Shown one piece after another: positions 59,361 through 64,000 of a stretch of 64,000 bases of DNA (its first letter is position 1; the number at the start of each line of letters is the position of its first letter). Origin of the DNA: Colias croceus (lineage: Eukaryota > Arthropoda > Insecta > Lepidoptera > Pieridae); the NCBI RefSeq assembly GCF_905220415.1, contig NC_059548.1, positions 6,512,501 to 6,576,500 on the forward strand. Direction: 5' to 3'. The notes beneath the pieces were generated by a model. The model was not told the origin of the DNA and did not search any database. It saw only the letters and a list, made by a program, of their open reading frames with translations. The position numbers were made by a program, and so were the translations under genes.

Positions 59361-62140
59361 TTACACTACATTTTTTATTTCATTGATATTATTGAAATTA
59401 TTTTTAACGTACAATGATCCAGTTTCTTTTACCAAAAAAATGGCAGTGGTAAGGTTAATTAAAAAAACCCTCAATAGTTACCAACTTAATAGTTTGCATA
59501 TTATTATTGGAACTGTTGAAGTTCCATTTATTTCAGTGCTTTCAAACAAGTATACAAAAATTATTTAAAAACTAAAAAAACAAATCTAATATATATGTAT
59601 TACAATGCATCATGCATACGTATTGTGCATGCGTATAAAAGTTGAATTTGATGCCGCTCTTACTTGAGACAAACAATTAAAGCAAATAAACAAGATGAAT
59701 TAATGCAATTCAATTTTTAAAATATAACGCATAATTTTTTTATCGTAGCCCGAAACCTTTTTTACCAGAGCAAATCGAACAGACGTCGTTCTGCTGAAAA
59801 ACAAACATCAGTTCATGTTCGAGTGCCAAAAAAGGCTATTGATGTTGATTTTTAATCATTGAATGGTTGTTCTGTGGGTCCCTACTCTATCCATCAAGGA
59901 GTCCTTATTCGCGCATGCGCGCCGTGACGTCAACGCGTCTCGCCCCGCGCTCACAAAGACTGGGGCACACGATCCGCGCCGTCAGACTCTGCACCCATTC
60001 GCTTCACCGATGAGATTTATGAAATAGGGTTCTTATACATTTGTTGCAATGTTACTAGGTCCCCGAAGTATAATATTGCGCAATGATAATAAAAGTGACA
60101 TATTATACAATTTTTCAAACAGTACCAGCAGCGTTTTTTCATAAAATAGATACAGTACCTAAAGATTGAAAAAGAAATGCACTTATCAAATAATTATTGT
60201 GGAATTAACTACAAAAAATTAATTTAACATAATTACCATATTCTACAAAACTGACAATGGTTTGTATGGGATTTCTGCCCATGTTCATTATTTGAGACAA
60301 TTTCCTCGCACTCTAATTACTGTATCCAATTAATCGAGATTGATCTGCAACGTCACATCTTTATTGGAATCCTGGGAGAACTAAGCGGAATTCTATGAGA
60401 TCCATTGCATTAGGGCGATGGGTAAAGTTTTCTCAGAGCCCTCACTATGTAGGGTTGTCAACGGCCCTCTGCACTGCCCTTTACGAGGGGACACCGCAAT
60501 ATGGTGCAAGTAATGAGCGTGCTACACCAACATTTTGTCTCGTCCACTACCCGCAATCTCGTTTTATCCTTGCGTAAAATGTTTTATACAAAAGGAATAA
60601 GCTAATAGTATTTAAGGACACGGAATGCCTCCAAACTTGTGACAGAGCTTATTTAATTAAGAAATCTCAGACGAAACAAAACAGAATTGCTTACAAAAAC
60701 TTCAACAAATTAACATCAACAAAATAAATTGTGCCTATAAATTTTACTCTATTTTTAGCTCTATTTTTTAAAACTTCTATATTATAATGTATAATTCTGA
60801 AAAATCAAAGTGTTCCTGGATATACTTCAGTAAGTTAAATTGCTGTATGTATACCGGTTTAAATTAATATCAATTTGTGTATTTCATAATCGCCAAATCG
60901 TCGATCATTTTAAGGCCCTAACTCATTTTAATAACACCATCAATCTCTACATTTTGTTTAGCATTTTCTATCTCTCGTCATTACACATTATAAATGACGC
61001 AACATTATTAAGAATCGCCACGCAACATCTGCGATAAAACATTATTACTTCGGGACTTTAATTATTCAAAGGGGTAACATTAAAATATGTCAACGCGTCG
61101 AAAAGCGTTAAAATTATTGCGTTCTCTACGCCTCCGCTTATATTCGGAGATTGAGTGCTATTAACAAAAATACACTAGTGATCGTGCGATAGTGGCCCTC
61201 CCGGCTAGCACCCCGGCCGGCACCCCGGCAAAGCATCACCGGTCACAATACATCCCTCTCCCTGTCACGTTCATTAAACCATGGGTCATTCGTCAGATGA
61301 AATTTAACACTACGGAATCAATCACGGCGACCGCGGGATTGGTTTATTTTGCAGATTTCACTGTAATCACGCATACATAACTTTCAATGGATTTTAATTT
61401 TTGAAATTATACCATCCAGTATTATTCTTTGGTATAAATGGTAAGAAAATTGTATTTTTAATGAACAGGCATAGATATTTTAGTAAGTGCTAATCCTACA
61501 AAAATGTAGAGCAGGGCAGATCGTCCGTACAATTTTTACCGCTTTCCCAAACATTAACCGATAATAATTTAAACACAACATTACTCTTACACTTAAGATT
61601 GACGGAATTAAAACACATAAAACTCCGTGTAAGTATTAGGTACACAATCGATTTTAACCCTTCAGTGCAATCGTTTCTACCATCCGCTAAGCGTGAAGAA
61701 CATTTTCAATAGAATGTTGTACAAGTTGAGAACTGAAACTGTACAATACCGAGTGTTAATTAAATGAAGAACACTATTCAATTCAACGGCGCGCACTTCG
61801 ACTGGATCTATTCAGCGCTGTACAAAACTAAAATCATTAGTGAGCACCGGCGCTAAGATAAACTGATTGTTCCTTGCTAAAGGCGCTCTCAATATTGTTA
61901 GTTGCACGCATATGTACACAAGCAGGCTATACACCTGTGTTATATTGAAAAGTACATGAAACGTATATACCTAGATGGTTCTTTCGATTAAATAATTTTA
62001 CACTAAAATTATGTTATGCTGCTATAAAGTGATTTAAAAACAGTATCTACTAATAGATATTAAAGTATAGTAAATGACACAGACCTTATAAAAACAAATT
62101 AGGAAACAGTTGATTGAACGTTAAAATATTAATATGGTCC
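59361..62140. other. Non-coding stretch with GC-richer islands
   Basis: Islands lie at 59880-60010 (see the NRF1/CRE-like sites) and 61190-61290 (CCGGC-rich). No gene is recognised; the open frames at 60395-60577 and 61192-61380 have no known similarity. Confidence 0.4.
59910..59932. promoter_or_regulatory. NRF1/Ewg-like site next to a perfect CRE
   Basis: CGCGCATGCGCG (59910-59921) matches the palindromic NRF1 consensus. TGACGTCA (59925-59932), the full CRE, follows after three bases. They sit in a GC-rich island of about 130 bases in AT-rich DNA. This suggests a promoter, possibly of a gene outside the window or a 5' non-coding exon; no transcript evidence exists here. Confidence 0.45.
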
Positions 62141-63374
62141 GGGAGCCAGAAGCAGATTTTATGACCAAGTTCCTCTCAAGCGGTAATTAGTAAAATGCAT
62201 CAAAGTATAGTATTATGAAGCCTCGTGAACGTCAGCTGGAGCTCGGTTGGGGGGGTGAGCGGTTGTAGCCTCCCACGCACGTAAGAAAAAAAAGCATATT
62301 CATTCATTTCCTCTCAGTTAAAAATTTGTCAAATTGTAGCTAACCCAATACCTCAACGAAAAATAATCATCAGCTGGTTACAGCATGGTGTATTATACGT
62401 CAGCTGGTGTCTCGAATATAATGAGACATTAACAAAATCATCGAGATACGTGGAATTCCATCAACATAAGTCCCCGTAAAAGATAAGTAATAACTTTATT
62501 AATTATATACACATTATATATTATACTATTATTTTTTTAATAATTATAGTTAACTAATGTTTTTAGTGGGTTATTTCGTATTTGTTACACTTTTAGGTAG
62601 TTATGTGAATTTGATGATATGATAGTTATTTTTAAATGCAGTTTATAATATTTGTAAAAACATGTTTACCGATGTGGCTGAATGTACGTAGTACCCCGAT
62701 CATGCGCACAACTAACCACCTCCAAGTACCTTATTACTGTCTTTATTATACCTATGCTAGCGTGTGTTGCTTGAATTTTTAAAAATAACGTTAATAATTA
62801 AAGACACGTCATTTCATCTCAGATGAAAATTTGTGAGCTGATTGTTAATATACTGATGCGATAAATAAAAAAAATCAGCTAGCAATAATTCGAAGAAAAC
62901 CTAGTCACTTTATGCATATAAATTGGCAATAGATGCTTCTGTCTAACTCCTATGTAATAACTTTAAAGTATCAGCTGACGGTTTTTCCACCAAGATACAG
63001 CCAGCTGACCTATATATATATCCACAGTTACATATAAGCTATCATCAGGTAAATTTTTGTTTGAGAGGAAATCACGGAAAATAATTTTATTTTTTTCATG
63101 TTCGAGACACCAGCTGACGTATAATCCACCATGTTGTAACCAGCTGATTTTTTTTTTCGTTGAGATATTGGGTTAGCTACAATTTGACAAATTTTTAGCT
63201 GAGAGGAAATGAATGAATGTATTTTTTTTCCTACGTGCGTGGGAGGCTACAACCGCTCACCCCCCCAACCGAGCGCCAGCTGACGTTCACGAGGCTTTAT
63301 AATACTATACTCTGATGCGTCTGACGAATTATCTCTTGAGAGGAAATAATTAACCAAATTTGCACCTGGCTCCC
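62141..63374. mobile_element. 1.23-kb element with 280-bp inverted arms and CAGCTG repeats
   Basis: Arm 62141-62418 is the inverted, closely matching copy of 63097-63374; both begin GGGAGCCAG at the outer end. CAGCTG occurs eight times (62233, 62371, 62401, 62972, 63002, 63111, 63141, 63277). GAGAGGAA or its complement occurs five times. No open frame and no clear target duplication were found. A copy of the dispersed repeat (62439-62631) lies inside. Confidence 0.8.
62439..62631 (-). repeat. Dispersed repeat, copy 2
   Basis: Inverted relative to 14033-14210 and closely matching it over nearly the whole length. It is inserted within the long inverted-arm element, so it is younger than, or was carried by, that element. 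Confidence 0.6.
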
Positions 63375-64000
63375 TAACCAATAGGTTTTTTTTTTTCAAC
63401 CTTAGTTTTCAATTACATTTTTTTAACATGATAATAATAATATCTATTCGTTTGTTTATTCACTCGGTATTAACATTTTTAAATTTCTTTAGAAACTTTC
63501 AAACAATTTTCATATAAACCTTATTATTTAATAATTGGATATTACTAAAGAAAGGAATGGAATTAAAACGAGCAAGGAATACTGGATAGACGTCCGCTCT
63601 TTGTTAAGAAATATTTCCAATGTAAGTCGCCTTTAAATTAATTTATCAGCGTTCCTTGCCCTTTGTTACCAATAATCGGTCAATTGCTCAACGTTGAATG
63701 AATATTCCAAGCAAACCTAATTACCTAGTTCAAACCGAAATAGAAAATTATTTATACTGTAGACTGTAGTATATATTTTTAGTTATTTATCCATGTACAA
63801 CTTTATTTTGATCCTTCTTTTAATTAGATGTTAATTCTGTAGATACCTATATATTTTTTAATTTACAACGAGTAACTATAGATATATTTTAAAATTATTT
63901 ATAAGATTTTTTTTTTAAATTATTAGACTTTTAGTCACTCAGATCGAACAGTTAATGTAGAATTAATGAAATAGAGGTTTCAGTTTTTAGTGTGGTAGTA
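63375..64000. other. AT-rich non-coding stretch
   Basis: Nothing recognised. Confidence 0.4.

Overview
The window looks like lepidopteran (moth or butterfly) nuclear DNA. It is AT-rich and gene-poor, with introns, and it is filled with repeat types I recognise as lepidopteran: tRNA-derived SINEs with (TGA)n tails, short non-autonomous Helitrons that end in a GC-rich hairpin plus CTAG and sit between A and T, and a divergent EcKinase-type gene. I cannot name the species.

Layout. (1) About 1.2-7.0 kb, minus strand: the 5' part of a multi-exon gene for an unrecognised, low-complexity/coiled-coil protein. It has five coding exons here and runs off the left edge. Its first coding exon carries three short upstream ORFs. 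A SINE has inserted exactly at the acceptor of the fifth exon and duplicated that acceptor. (2) 7-15.9 kb: non-coding DNA with Helitrons and small hairpins. (3) 15.9-22.4 kb: one 6.5-kb nested mobile-element complex, bounded by hAT-like ends and a perfect 8-bp target duplication. It holds a foldback Tc1-like element, a Helitron and a broken LINE. (4) 22.4-43.6 kb: gene desert with Helitrons, a small MITE, a 1.0-kb TA-flanked element packed with one short motif, a 1.16-kb element with 6-bp target duplications, and a piggyBac-like MITE. (5) 43.7-45.0 kb, minus strand: a complete two-exon EcKinase-like gene, the only complete protein gene seen. (6) 45-64 kb: a second TA-flanked motif-dense element (48.3-50.0 kb), an inverted-repeat element holding the 3' piece of an RLE-type LINE (52.8-54.2 kb), a GC-rich NRF1/CRE-like site pair (59.9 kb) and a 1.2-kb element with 280-bp inverted arms (62.1-63.4 kb).

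How the parts relate. Only two host genes are visible, both on the minus strand. The first coding exon of the left gene is preceded by a plausible splice acceptor, so its promoter may lie further right. In that case the EcKinase gene would sit inside the left gene's first intron; this is inference. Everything else is selfish DNA or sequence with no recognisable content. The most unusual items are the SINE-duplicated splice site, the uORF chain ending in a TGATG overlap with the main start, the two related-looking TA-flanked elements built from repeated short motifs, and the nested hAT complex.
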